From contig KQ965734.1 of assembly GCA_001574975.1 (NCBI GenBank), forward strand, positions 443,320-507,319: a DNA stretch of 64,000 nt. The letters are read 5' to 3'. Below, in pieces: positions 25,009 to 37,172 of this stretch. A program made the position numbers and the translations under genes. A model generated the notes under the pieces. That model was not told where the DNA came from and ran no database searches. It was given only the letters and a program-made list of their open reading frames with translations. Source of the DNA: Gonapodya prolifera JEL478. Lineage: Eukaryota; Monoblepharomycota; Monoblepharidomycetes; Monoblepharidales; Gonapodyaceae. Each line of letters starts with the position of its first letter. Positions within the stretch are counted from its first letter, which is position 1.

Positions 25009-26786
25009 ATGGTGAGTGAAGCCTCGTACTGAGCTTGCAGCACCAGTTCTGAGCAGCTTTCCAGGGCTCTCAATCTGCTGCACGTGACACTACAGCTTCC
25101 TCTGAGGCTTTAAATGATCAATTGGCAACATTACCTCGATCACCTCTCCATCCACGGAAGAGGAAGCGCACACACCTGTCCCCCGAGCCTACCGGCGAAC
25201 GTTCCCATCCACAACCTGTGAAGACTTCTCTCCACGACCGACCGCCGTCAAAAGCGAAGCGGCGAGCTCGCAGTGCAGGGCTGGGTCTCCGGATTCCGGT
25301 CTTCGAGGATGCATGTCCAGAATCACGTGATTCGAGCATTTCGATCCTGACTGGTATGTGTCCTATGGAAAATATGAAAGTTCTCTCGTGAAATGGATAC
25401 TAAACCCTCCCGCAGGTGGATCCGTGGTGTACGGGCACAGTTCACATTCGACTGAAACTAGAAAACGGAAACGACCTCCGGACTCCCCCACAACAAGTGC
25501 ACTTCGTTTCCCAGAACAGGTTACTGGGCGGTCGAACCTGTCTGTTCACTCGGAACTATCGCACAACTCTAACGACCACAAACCGTGAGCCATAATTACA
25601 TGGACTATTCTTAACAGAGCTTGACCGTATCCGCTCGTAACAAAAGGGAAACTCGTAGTCCTGACCGAAACACCCTCATAATCTCCGAGAACCCCAGCAT
25701 TGTGAGTGATGATGAAACACCAAGTAACATAATTTAACCGTCACGTTTGATTGAAGCAAATCGATCCCGACCCCCCCCGGGCATCGAATCACATCATTCT
25801 CAGTCTATCTCAATCGCAAGAGGATGACGACGCAACCGCCGTGGGGAAAGACCAGGGACCAGTTAACGAAGCCCTGACCCCGTCCACGAGAACTTCTTTG
25901 AGTACAGCAAAGCCTCAGAGCCCAACTGATACCTCATTTGCGGCACCACTGATAACCTTTACCCCACAACCTCAAATATGCTCTGCAGAGCTCCTGGTAC
26001 AACCCGAGCTTCCTGTACGATTAGCCTCCCACCCAGAGGACCACTCTGTCTCACCGCTCATTTCACTTCTCCCACCAACTGATTTCAAACCATCTCGCTA
26101 CTTTGAAGAGTCTCGAGAACCATGGTCATTGATGGGATTTGTAAGGTGGTACCTTGAACAGGTATGTGCACTTACGGGCTGCTTAAAATCGCATAAATGT
26201 TCATCTGTTGCTGTCGTCCCGTTGTGTTGGCAAGGTGGGTTGGGCATGTTTAGATCGCCAAACCATCGAAGATCATTGGCGAAGAGGTCTTGAGTCCTTC
26301 AAGCAACAAGACAGCAAATATTCCACCACTCGAGCTCTTCTGAGTTCATTGGAGGTGCGAATCGTCTGACGATCTTCGTGCAACAAGTTTTACAAATGTG
26401 TTTGGCAGTTCGATCGTATTTCGCTAATTCTCGAACGCTTCTGGAACAACCTGGAATCTAGACAGCGCGAGGATGAAGCTCGTCGTACTCAGCGGGTTCA
26501 GAGGTTGCTGAGGGAGATCGAGATGGTGGGTCTTAAATTGTGATTTACCGACTTGCCCCCCCCTCAAAAAAAACTCATGGCGTGCTTTTGTCAGGAACGC
26601 TCTCTAAGACATGCAATCGTTCAGGGAACTCGTCGCGATAGTCTCATGCGAGACCGTATAGCCGCATGGGTTGGACTCTCACCTGCCAGTACGATGGGCG
26701 GGTTGTCACTCCCACCTGGGTGGCATGTACCCTCGTGGATTAGAAGGTCCGGACCCCTCGCTACAGAATTGTCACACCCTCGTTAA
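25009..26786 (+). CDS. orphan basic/acidic protein, probably nuclear
   Basis: Not recognised. Eight exons join in frame to 458 residues: 25009-25011, 25065-25353, 25416-25584, 25620-25701, 25757-26161, 26235-26354, 26409-26525 and 26595-26786. The N-terminal half is disordered, rich in Ser/Pro with basic clusters (HPRKRKRTHL, SKAKRRAR, TRKRKRPP) that look like nuclear localisation signals. The C-terminal 170 residues are predicted helical with many aromatic and charged residues (LMGFVRWYLEQVGWACL; LILERFWNNLESRQREDE) and are the part likely to be conserved. The first coding exon contains only the ATG. A chromosome- or telomere-associated role is conceivable but unsupported. Confidence 0.65.
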
Positions 26787-27251
26787 TTAATCATAATATG
26801 TATGTATATGTCACGGTTCCAAGATTTGTTCTGTTATGAATGTGTGTAATATACCATCGAGATGTTATGTGGCCCTTCAAAAGGGGCCTACCCTTGTCCA
26901 GCGGAATGTCGTCTCCCTGTGGCCTGGAAAATCAATCGCGAGATGGTTATTCTCGAGATGAAACACCTTAGTTCGCATTAAGACTGAGTTCTCTTTCGAC
27001 GGAATATGATGTGAATGCTCGGCTTATTGATCCATTTTTTGCCCCAAGAAGAACGTACAGCTGGACACCAGAAATAACCGGGGATATCTGGAATTGTATC
27101 TCTTATTTTGCGGTAGAAGGGGAGGGTAAAAGGGGGAAAAGCCATTGGTTCAACCTTATTTTCAGATTTTGTGGTGTGTGTCGAGAAACGAGATCGAATT
27201 TCCCAGACATCGACCCAAGACCACATTAGGGTCCAAATAAGTCTGCACGAC
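26787..27251. other. intergenic region
   Basis: 465 bp between co-oriented genes; AT-rich near 26790-26850. It would contain the 3' UTR of the orphan gene and the promoter of the LON-RING gene. No other signal seen. Confidence 0.5.
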
Positions 27252-29210
27252 ATGTGCACCATCTCAATGGCGAACCCTCCTAGCAGCCCACCCGCCCTTC
27301 CGCTTGCCCCTTCGCTGCCCACGTCTTCTGCGTCTGTGGTCGCATCTCCACCTACCCTTCTGTCGCCTCTCCAATGTTCGCGCTGCCTGGCTCTTCCGCC
27401 ACTGAATCCCACTCTCCTCCCCTGTGGCTGGCCAATTTGCCAGTTGTGCCTGGCTGCCCTTGTCAATGATGGGCTCGATTCTCAAAGAGCTCGGACTGGT
27501 GCTGCGGGAAGGGATCATGGAGCTGCACCCGAGCGGATAAGCATCTCCACACCAAACGGACATACTCAGCATCATATTTCTTACGACAAAGTCTTCTACC
27601 GGTGCCCTGTTGTCGGGTGTCCGTATGGGATCCACCTGTACAGAATGGAGCGTGGTGACGTGCTCCTACGGCGCTTGTTGGAAGGGCGATTCAATCGGGA
27701 CCTACCTCGTGCTGCGCCAGCTGCTGCCGAATTGAGAGAAGCGAAGGCAGGAGCCGTGGATCCGTACATGGGGTCATTCACTCCTGCTACTTGGCGATCT
27801 GACATTGGCGCTGCTCACCCCGGGCCTCTGGGGTCTGGGTCTGAACCGTGGGTCAACCATTCAGACAGCTTGGGTGTGCCAGGCAATGTTATGGCGTCAG
27901 AGTTGGAATGCCCTGTTTGCTATCAGCTACTGAGCGAACCTGTCACAACCCCGTGTGGACACACCACATGCCGCAGTTGCATCCTCTCCGCCATCGACAG
28001 CTCTGGTGGAGACTGTCCGACATGCCGCTCGCAAATACCTGGCTACAATCACTTCCGACGACGCCCAGTCAATCGCGCCATCGACCATCTCATACGGGTC
28101 GCATTCCCATCGGACCGCGCAGAGAGGACGTCAATCATTTCTCAAACAGTACCGGACAATGTTATCTACGTGCCGATTTTCGTTTGCTCTCTCGTGTTCC
28201 CTCGAACCCCATGCTTTCTGCATATTTTTGAGGTAAGATTGCGTTCTTTCTTCTATTTCAGATTTGCCAACTCACAATTGTTCGTGAAATAGCCCCGGTA
28301 CCGACTCATGATTAAACGGGCGTTAGATTCGAATCGCCGGTTTGGGATGTGTCTTCCCAACCGGCTCGGAGGCTCTGACGCTTTTGCCGAATTCGGATGC
28401 ATGCTTGGTGAGGCCCAATTAAACCCTTGGAAATACGATCGTGACCATTTTCTAACGCTTCGATATTCACGTATTCAATTTCGCAGAGATTCGTGGGGTC
28501 GAATCTCTGGACGGTACAGATGATGAAGTGGAACATGGGGGTCTCCCACGCTATCTGGTCAACACCGTTGGAGTGTGTCGGTGAGCTTTATCGAAACGAT
28601 TCACTGTCCGTGCAGTTTTTCTCAAAACGTCCGTCCTGCAGGTTTCGTGTTTTGCAACGGGGGGTGGTGGACGGATACCATGTCGCCGCGATCGAACGCA
28701 TCGAGGACGTTGACGAAGATGACGAAATTGAAATGTTTCCTCCCCCGGCTCGCCCCTCACGTCGCCTACCGAGCATGTTTGCTTGCGACTCTCGGGCGTC
28801 TGCCCAGCAGTTCGTCCCTGCATCGCTCGCCACGCCCTTGACAGCTTCACAAATCAACGCATATGAGACGGACTACAAAGCAGTGCGAACTGTTGTCGAA
28901 GCTTTTCTCGCCCGGATACCCGTTCATGAGCGCAGGCAGTTTGAAGCAATTCATGGTTCCGTCCCGGAACAACCTGCTGCATTTTCGTTTTGGGTTGCGA
29001 ACGTCTTACCAGTAACTGAGGAGTGGAAGTATGAGCTTCTCAAGGTACGTGGCAGTTCATTGGACTTTCTGACGCATTCTAACCAGTGCGATTTTTGTAC
29101 GTGCACAGCTCACATCCGCGCGAAAGCGGATACAATCGATAGCAAATTGGATTCGATCAGAGTCACGGAGGACAGCGGGATCTCAGAGGGGCCGCTGCAG
29201 TGTCATGTAA
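27252..29210 (+). CDS. LON-domain RING-finger ubiquitin ligase (LONRF/CrgA type)
   Basis: Five exons (27252-28232, 28293-28407, 28487-28580, 28642-29044, 29109-29210) give 564 residues. A degenerate first RING (CSRCLALPPLNPTLLPCGW...CQLC) is followed by a canonical C3HC4 RING near residues 220-260 (CPVCYQLL...CGHTTCRSC...CPTCR). An ATP-independent LON N-terminal substrate-binding domain fills the C-terminal half (PRYRLMIKRAL; FGMCLPNR; VGVCRFRVLQRG; LTSARKRIQSI). Animals have this two-RING plus LON order in LONRF1-3, and Mucorales have it in CrgA, a repressor of carotenoid synthesis. E3 activity is inferred from the RING. The last splice join is needed to reach the conserved C-terminal helix. 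Confidence 0.92.
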
Positions 29211-29641
29211 TGGATTTTGAAAAATGCTTGGGAGAGATGCATACCTCTGGATACCCGACTATTATATATGTTTAATGCCAACTATACTTTAGAATTATCA
29301 TCTAAATTTCTACGTGAGGAAGACAGTACAGTATGAATTAAATCGTATGGAGTGTGTAGTGACATGAAGTTCCCGCCTCCTGCAGCTTTCATCAGTAGCG
29401 TGAACTTGTGCACACATTTGCTAACTGAAACCTTTGAAAGCACAGTACGTGCTAAGAGAAGCACGGGATCTTCCATCATGCACTCACCCGTCGTCTCAAA
29501 AGGGAGAGCGGGTAATCTGATCTTCGCATGAAGCCTGCGGACCATCCCTGGACTTTTCGCACGTGCGGGGGCCAAACCTGCCAAGACGCGAAATGCGTCC
29601 TTTTTACTCGACTCACCCGACTGCCATCCATCGTCGCAATC
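29211..29641. other. intergenic region
   Basis: 431 bp between two co-oriented genes. Nothing beyond expected 3' UTR and promoter sequence was recognised. Confidence 0.5.
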
Positions 29642-30916
29642 ATGAGGTTCCTTGTTCCCGTTTCAGCGATTGCGATCGCCTTCTTTCCAATCACGAGTGT
29701 GTTGGCCTGGGGAGACGGGCTCGCCCATCCTGCCATTGGAGAGCTCGCGCAGACTGTGAGTATAACGTCTCGACGTCAGTTTTTCTGCTGAGCTCATGAG
29801 ATGCATCAACCGCAAAGATGCTCACCGCTAATGGATTGAAACTCGTTCAATCGGTTCTTGACACCAAATTCAATGGTTCTCTTGGTGGTCAAAGTATGCG
29901 TCGAATGAAAGTTCCTAAATCCAGGGATTAACAGTCCTTTTCAGCTTGTAATTGGGCAGATGCATGGCGTTCTTCCCACAGCTCGACGTCCGCATGGCAT
30001 TTTGTGGTATGTGCATTCACCCCGAGAAAGCAGTCATGTGTCCTCTCACACTTTTATAGGACATGGCGGCGAACCCTCCTCAACAATGCGGATATACCCC
30101 ATCCGACTGCTCGGGCGGAAATTGGTGGGTGTCAACAATGCATTTCGCGCTTCCCGTATCCGAAGTTCAGTGTCATTGCCGACAGCGTCATTGGTGCTAT
30201 AACCACCCAAACCCAACAACTTTTAGGGACTAATTGCGCTCCATCAACGACCAACGCGCAAGCCTTACAGTTCATTGCACATTTCATTGGGGATATCACT
30301 CAGCCTCTACATGCTTGCGCTCGTGACAGGGGTGGAAATGATGACACCGTCACATTTGATGGCTCGTCGACGAATTTCCATGCAATTCACGACACTCAGA
30401 TCCCCGTAAAGCGTTCAAAAGAAGTCGGCAAGACCAGCGCGGTGGCATATTCACGGTACTTGGCAGAAACTTACAGTGCAAAAAGCAGCGACTACACATC
30501 GAAGGATTTCGTTGATTTTACCACAGTGGACTCTGCTGGGAACCTTCAAGCGGCGATTGTAAGTCCAATGCCGGTTCACCTTTTGGTAAATGTTGTGCTA
30601 CAATAGCCCTTCAGAACATGGGCCAAGACTCCAATGCCCTCGACTGCTCCAAATCTGGCTTCTGGACTCTGTACGACGCTGATCCAGAACAGGACTTTGG
30701 TGGTTCCTATTTTGACGCTGTGAAGCTTCCACTGGAAGAACAAATGGCCAAGGCTGGGTATAGAGTGAGCATCTTGTTGTTTATTTGCTTTACTATTCTC
30801 TCATTTTTTTCCAGCTCGCCGCTTGGACCAATGCGATAGCCGACCGTTGTTACAATAAGTCGAGTTCCCAAACGGTAGCTAAAAGAGATTGGAGACAACG
30901 CCGTCAGCTTCTGTAG
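29642..30916 (+). CDS. secreted S1/P1-type zinc nuclease
   Basis: Cleaves single-stranded DNA and RNA and has 3'-nucleotidase activity in the known fungal enzymes. Seven exons (29642-29755, 29818-29893, 29945-30006, 30060-30124, 30171-30558, 30615-30764, 30815-30916) give 318 residues. An N-terminal signal peptide ends in SVLA before Trp, which in this family is the first mature residue and a zinc ligand. Other ligands are visible: His in WGDGLAH, Asp in WADAW, His in WHF, His/Asp/His in AHFIGDITQPLH, and His/Asp in FHAIHDT. Cysteines for disulfides are present. Probably extracellular or vacuolar phosphate scavenging. Confidence 0.94.
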
Positions 30917-31118
30917 TATGAAAATAAGATATTTTGGGCCGCCTTGGAGATTGATCATTTCACACCCAGCACCGTTGCCCAACGCATCGACCATAATAAA
31001 GTGTCAGTGAAGTGACCCGACAATATCTTTGCTTTTGCACTAAGGCTGCTCAACTATTTGATTTGCAAATTTAATCATCCGTGGTGTGGGTTTCAAATAC
31101 TACCCCCGTGCAGTGTTA

Positions 31119-33075
31119 CTATACAGATTTCCCATTCGGTCGAGGAGGAGGGGGTCCCATACTACTCTTTGACGCATTTGCGCCTTCACCAGATGCAGCA
31201 GAACCGTTCGCCTTCTCCACTTTAACGAAGCCCTTGAATGCGCCAAACCATTTTGCGTTGATGTCGTTGATCTTTTGCTTCTGGGCCTCGGGGTTGTTAA
31301 GTTCAATACCTGGATGCGGAAAGAGCCACACTAAGAGGAATCCAATGATGCAACACGAAAAACGAGTCTTACCTTGTATAGGAGTAAAAGCGATGGACGA
31401 AGCAAGCCCAGATGTTCCCGACGATTGACTCGGTGTGGATAGCTTTTGAATACGCGCTTTCATGGCCTTTCCAACAGCAGCTGTAATAATGTAAACAACT
31501 TCAAGTTAACGGAGGGAGACTGTGGAACTGTTTAAATTTTGCTTACGTTTCACTCTCTGATCCGCAGCCATCCGTACTTTCCCCGTATGTCCCACCACAC
31601 CAAGCCCCTTGGTGCTTCCCATAACCATCGCTTCCTCCTCCGCTACACCAAAGTGCATGCGATTGGACGCCTTCCGAACTTCGGTCATGACATATTGCTC
31701 CTTCATTTTGCGCACCCGGCGACCTCCTCGCCGCTTTTTGGGGACCTCATCCGGGGCAGGGAGAGGCTTCTGCGCTTTACCTGGAGGGGGCTCCATCGCT
31801 TTGTCTAATCGCTTCGTAATCTCCTCAAGCCAACCCTGTCCTTTGCTCCCGTCAGGATAATCCCCCGCTCGGTCCATACGAGCGGCAAGAGCACATTTTG
31901 CCGCGGCTAGCCGCACTGCTTTTCGTCGCCACTCCGGTGGCACTCCCTGCACGAACTCCGATGCGTGAAGAAATCCTCGATGTCTTTCCTGCCCCAAAAT
32001 GGACAGACCAGTGTTCGCTCGTTTCGATGAGCCGATGACTTCTATATTACAGGAGGGGATCTTTGACAAATTGGAAAGACCTCCCGCTCCACCAACAAGC
32101 TTTGCAGAGGTTGAGGATCCAACAACTGCAGTGAGATTGGGAGCAAGGAAGGACATGCGAGACTCGACATACTCGTAGATCTATACGTTGGACAACATCG
32201 ATTTGTTTTCAGATGACAGGCAAAAACTGGGCACTGAGTCCCACCTTTCGCTTGGCCGCGTCCAACTCGACAATCATGTCCGCCGCGTCCGTCACTTTCT
32301 TGATCTCACTCTCCGGCAATGGCTTTCCAATCGTGGTACTTGCAGTGACACTCAGGACAACGACGAGAGATTGAGGAAGGACAGGTCGTAAATCGACTTT
32401 TGAAAGGTCCCGTTCTACACCTATCGTCTGAACTGTCCGTGCGTAGTCAAAAGGATTCGGTACAAGGTTGTCCAGTTCGGGGAATCGCGGAGCGTAGTGG
32501 TCTCGCATGTACTACGTAAGAACAAAAACACAATCAGCTATCCTTCATCATCAACATTCAAAGCACCCAGCTCTCCCCAAAAACGATCGTACATACTTTA
32601 TGAACAACGAGAATTTCCGAGTCAATGTCGCCTACAATGTTATTGGCAGTAATAATGACCTTGTACTCCGGATCCTCTTCAACAGGTCCAATAATGGACT
32701 GAGACCGCGGAACACTCTTGAAATGTTCGATTCTCTAGCGATTGGCATTGAGAGGAAGTTCATAAGCTCCAGCAACGGTAACGACGACACTTTCTCTCTA
32801 CTACAACGTACCTTGATAATGTCGGTGAAGTTCTTACTCGTCAACAGCTTGGCGACACTCTTGACGTCGTCAGCTCCTCTAAGCTTCTTGTCAATTTCTG
32901 CTTCGAGCCTTTTTTTCGCTTCAGCTTCGTCCACTTCCATTTCATCGTCTTCAGAGTCTTCACCACCACTCCCTTCCACCTTCACATCTCCATCCTCTCC
33001 CATCACCTCATCCGCATCCTCTCCGTCACCCAAATCATCGAGCTCCGCAATCAGTTCATCTGCAAGAGACGCCAT
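31119..33075 (-). CDS. PRP31: U4/U6-U5 snRNP assembly factor Prp31
   Basis: Bridges U4 and U6 snRNPs to U5 in the pre-catalytic spliceosome by binding the U4 5' stem-loop with Snu13. Six exons (32812-33075, 32597-32716, 32245-32511, 31547-32180, 31374-31481, 31119-31309) give 527 residues (human 499). The N-terminus is acidic. The Nop domain contains SVTASTT, GGAGGLSNLSKIPSCNIEV and the RNA-contact helix region RRKAVRLAAAKC. The C-terminal PRP31 domain carries KKRRGGRRVRKMKE (nuclear signal) and SSIAFTPIQGIELNNPEA, the latter rebuilt across an intron. Complete and undisturbed. Confidence 0.97.
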
Positions 33076-33238
33076 CAAGTAAAGGAGGAGGTTGGTGCAA
33101 TTGGTGGTTACTGCGGACGAGCATGTGTGCACATTCAGATTCGAATACATTTCTTAGACTTCTTCTATTTTGTGCACAACCGGCATAGTAGTATTTTTGA
33201 CGCAGTTTTAATTCAAGTACGTCCACGTCTACAGACAT

Positions 33239-35732
33239 CTACTCATCCGTTTCATGAGCACCGACCCGCAATCTCTGCCGCACACCATGGACATTTTCTT
33301 CGTCACGGGTTGACCTCAACCGATCTGGCGACACTTGGGCAGATGGGGTACGTGATGTTGCATCTGCCCACTCTTCCTCTTCGTCATGAGCGCCCGACTC
33401 CGCTTCCATGTCCTTCATTCGTGCCAACTCCTTGTCCGTCATTAAAATGGAGCCCCTTCGGGCCTCGTTACGCAGTGACGTGCCCATCTTTGGTACAGAA
33501 AGCATCAGCAGATTGGGACTTCCAGGTGGAGAAGGACGAATCGACGCTGGCGCTTGCCTCGGAGGTCCAGCAGACGTGAACGATCCACGCTGTTTCCGAC
33601 CTCTCGAAAATGAGAGCGAGTCATTTCCGTTTCCATCAACCTTGTCCAGGTCCGGTGCTCCCACTTTGAACAGAGGTGACATTGTCATTGCACCAAGCGC
33701 GGAGACTTTCACTGACCCTCCAGATAGCGCTCGCGTACGCTTTGTGAGCTCCCCGACAATGCCGCCGACAAGCTCTACCGCACCGGTCACTGTGTCCCGT
33801 ACAATCTCGGAGGCAGAAGCAATTCGAGGAAGCGAAGGGCGTCGAAGGAGCCCCTGGCTCACCCTATCGTCAATGTATCTGGCAAGAAAAAGAGTATTAT
33901 GTATGAGCTCGAAAACAACAGGACAAGAAGAAAACTTACTTCTGTCGTTGCTTGAACCAAACCCTCCATTTCAGGTACTCCAGCCTTCGTTGATCGAATC
34001 CACCAAACTTGGCGGACATTTTCGCATATTGTTTCCAGCTCTCCACTAGTCCTCCTAATCTCGTTTCCAAGTTAGCGGCCAAATCGGTTTTTTGAATCTC
34101 TTGTGCCTGTTGTGCGACAAGTACGTCATTTCGCACATCCCCAAACACATCTTCCATCGTTCCACCTCGCGCTCTGCGGAACTCCACTGTTTCAAACGAA
34201 GGAAGATCGACTGACGGGGTCGCGGTGCCTTCTGATTCATCCATCGGGGGATGCAGCTCGCGAAGACACGACACCGAATGTGACCGACGAGTGCGTCGAA
34301 TGATGTGCTTGCGGCGATAAGCCTCTCCCAGCTTGCGGATGATACCCTCTCCCATCTTCGCTTGGCCTTGTTCCCGCATTTTCTCCCGCTTTTCTTTAGC
34401 GGGACCTGAATGCTTCATGTAACCATCCCAAGAGAGGTTTTTGAGTCGAGCACGTTCCGAAATCGCCGTTTTGACACGGAAAGCGAAGTCGCCGGCAGAT
34501 TCGTTCGGCAGTCGAGTGGCTGGTGGGAGGAACCACACATCGGCAACGAGAGCCCAGCGAGTCATGAGATACAAAAAGTGTTGCGAGAAGGACTGAGCGG
34601 AGGATTGCCAGTAAGCATCGCCCCAGCTTTTGTCATATCTATGATGGGTGTGAACTTGCAACGTCAGTTTCGTTTGAATGCGGGCACGGACACCACTCAC
34701 TTTATGGCAACAGGACATATTGCGACATCCAAATCGAAAGCTCCTTTATGGAAAAGAACTGTGTACTCGTTGTTGACGCAAGTCCCTTCAGGGAAAAGGA
34801 GAAGGGGGGCTCTCGACACATCCGATGCGTGAGCTTTCATGCTATTGAGAGACAGTGTGACACTGAGTCCAGCTTGCAGTAAAAAACATTCGAAACCCAT
34901 ACATACAGCTTCGCTATTGCACTTCGATCGTTCTTGTCTTTCCTGTCGAAGTAGACAGATCCGTTCAGCCTGAGGACATGCTTCTGGAAGAAGCCGAAGA
35001 GTCCTCCTTGTTTTTGCATGATCACAGCATGAGGAAAGTCATAAGCACAAAGAACGATGAAGTCAAGGGGGCTCGTGTGGTTCGCCACGTAGATGTGGGG
35101 CATCTTTGGACGGAACTTTTTGTTTCTGTACCGGATGCGGGAGCCGAACGAGATAAGGAAGGCTCCGGCGTACACTTGGAATGCCCATTTCTGCCATGCC
35201 GTGCTACTTGAAGAATTAATGAGGGGAAGAGCAGCAAAGAATACTAGTGATGCAAGCAAGAGAAACAAGAGCCTTGGCATGAAGAAGCATGAGACGTTGC
35301 AATTATATAAGCAAGTTCAAAATGAAGATACCTTAGTGGAAATAGGATTCCATATCGTACGACAGCTCCTAGCAGTTTTAAGGTGTCTCTCGGGGTGAAC
35401 GAGTATTGAGGTGGTGGTTTTGAGGCAAAGCATTTGGTGAATTCGTCCTGGGCGATGGCTTGAGCACCGAATGCTATGAAAGCGAGTCCATCCTGAAGAG
35501 CAGACCTGGATTGAGGATCCTTCGAGCGGTTGGCCTCCAGGGTAACAACAAGGTCGTGCGTTTTCGGAACTCACACGTCTCCAGATAATGTCTCATCCTC
35601 CTCTTCAGGAGAGACGTATCGTTCTAACGTCGCGGTATCTGCTGTTTTAGTAACCGCACTGTTCACTGGATGTTCAACATGTGATCGCATCGCAACTTCG
35701 CTCACTGGTGGTTTTCTGTGATATTTTCCCAT
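33239..35732 (-). CDS. glycerol-3-phosphate acyltransferase, GPAT3/4-like, with long C-terminal extension
   Basis: Acylates glycerol 3-phosphate (or lysophosphatidate) at the ER, first step to phospholipids and triacylglycerol. Six exons (35575-35732, 35332-35505, 34907-35272, 34701-34841, 33940-34638, 33239-33878) give about 725 residues; all five introns are phase 2. Membrane segments (LLFLLLASLVFFAALPL) precede the PlsC motifs NHTSPLD, FPEGTC and PVAIKYDKSWGDAYW. The block ending FPEGTCVNN...GDAYWQSS resembles animal GPAT3/4 more than classical Slc1. After the enzyme core come about 340 extra residues: basic and helical, then Ser/Pro/Glu-rich, ending QRLRVGAHETDE. The start is uncertain; the frame is open about 120 nt further upstream without an ATG. 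Confidence 0.85.
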
Positions 35733-35904
35733 CCATTTCCCAGATTTTCCTTCATGCACGCCCACCGGGACGTAATACGGTATCAATCGATGAAAGATTC
35801 GGGACGTGATGCTGTGCCAGAGTGTTGGTGGAATTGAGCCGGGACGAAAATTTTACTCATGATTTCATCTTCCGCCAATGCAAAGCGTCAATACTTTATT
35901 CCGA

Positions 35905-36916
35905 TCAGTAATACGAGCTTCTATCTATCTCATATGCAGTTTGTTCCTCTTCCCGGGCGGAATTTTTCCCCCATCGTACATTCTTATCCACCGAGTAGCC
36001 TTGCGGGTAGACCTCTGCGACAGCTCTTTGTCTCCGAATCGCAACACTTAAGTGGATAGATGCCGCAAAAGCCAAAAGCTGGAGAACAACAAAGCCAATG
36101 CAAACACCATATGCTGTTGTAAGCTGCGACTGTAGTACGCCAACGAGGCCTGAATAACACGTGGATAGTGAGCTACAGCTGAACTGAGAGTGAGAGTCGA
36201 TTAGGTTACTGAAACTTCAAGTCATCGCCCTCTGCTTCAGTAACTCACCTGAGAGTAAAACCAGGCTAAAGCGAGAGAGTCGAGCGAATTCCAATATGGC
36301 TCGACAGCTGATAGCCCAGTCTGGATGTAGCTATTAAACTGTATTGCTGAAACAAGATTCCATCGCGTTATGCATTTCCACATTTATGACAGTCTCTGCC
36401 GCTCACCTACAACTCCGATCCCGATTTCCCCAATTGCAAGAAGAAGAACACTTGATGTGCCGATGTAAAAGGGTGAATATACATTAGTATGACACAAGTA
36501 TGACAGGGAGACCAAAGCACGCGTCTGTACATTGCAGCGTAGACAGACAGACAACAGCGACTCCTTTGTATTGCTCTTCAGTCAACAGGAATGCCGTACG
36601 TCAGTTGGTTGAGCGATCGGTGATCATCGGGCAAGAAACCAAGCAACACTCACCCACACGCTCCCACACTCGATATTAAAGCGATCACGACTCCCAGCAC
36701 GCCGACGCCTGAGTAATTTAGTTAGTCGCTCTTATCAGCTCGTGTCTGACGCAAAGATCACGGTTCTCACGCACCCACGGGGGTGGAGAGGGTCATTCCA
36801 CGGAACTGCGGTACGACGCCAGTAATCAGTACCGCTGAAAGGCAAATGAGGGCGAACCCTGCGAGAATGAAAAGGGCATTGAAGATCGCAAGGTAGGCGC
36901 GAGCAATGACGGACAT
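35905..36916 (-). CDS. tetraspanin-like four-helix membrane protein
   Basis: Five exons (36775-36916, 36654-36708, 36407-36573, 36249-36346, 35905-36183) give 246 residues. Four hydrophobic helices appear in the tetraspanin order: AIFNALFILAGFALICLSAVL, as two parts; VGVLGVVIALISSVGACG; GTSSVLLLAIGEIGIGVV; and VCIGFVVLQLLAFAASI. The large loop between helices 3 and 4 has a Cys pair (FSCSSLSTCYS) but not the canonical CCG. The cytoplasmic tail is polar and ends ...DRSSYY. Fungal Pls1-type tetraspanins act in polarised growth; assignment to that group is tentative. Divergent from PKC1 with 256 bp between starts. Confidence 0.7.
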
Positions 36917-37172
36917 TATTGGATTGCTCAGGTCAATCCCCATGCAACAAAATCGATGAAATTAAGCCGACAATCTTTCATCGGCGCTCGTTCCGGATGC
37001 GCGAGTTTTTCAACTTTGCACGGAGAGGTAGCACTAGTCTCTTGTATGATTTATGTGATGCTCCTTTTTGCAACAGGTTCAACGGCAAATTCATCCGTCG
37101 TTCCCTATCCCCCCTCCCCTTCCCCCCCCCATCTTCCCCCTTTCTGCGGGGGGATCAGTCCTGGTCCCAGCG

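Noticed and set aside
28642-29275. Continuous open frame at the end of the LON-RING gene running to 29275
   Set aside because: Splicing 29044 to 29109 gives LTSARKRIQSIANWI, the expected LON C-terminal helix, with a stop at 29210.
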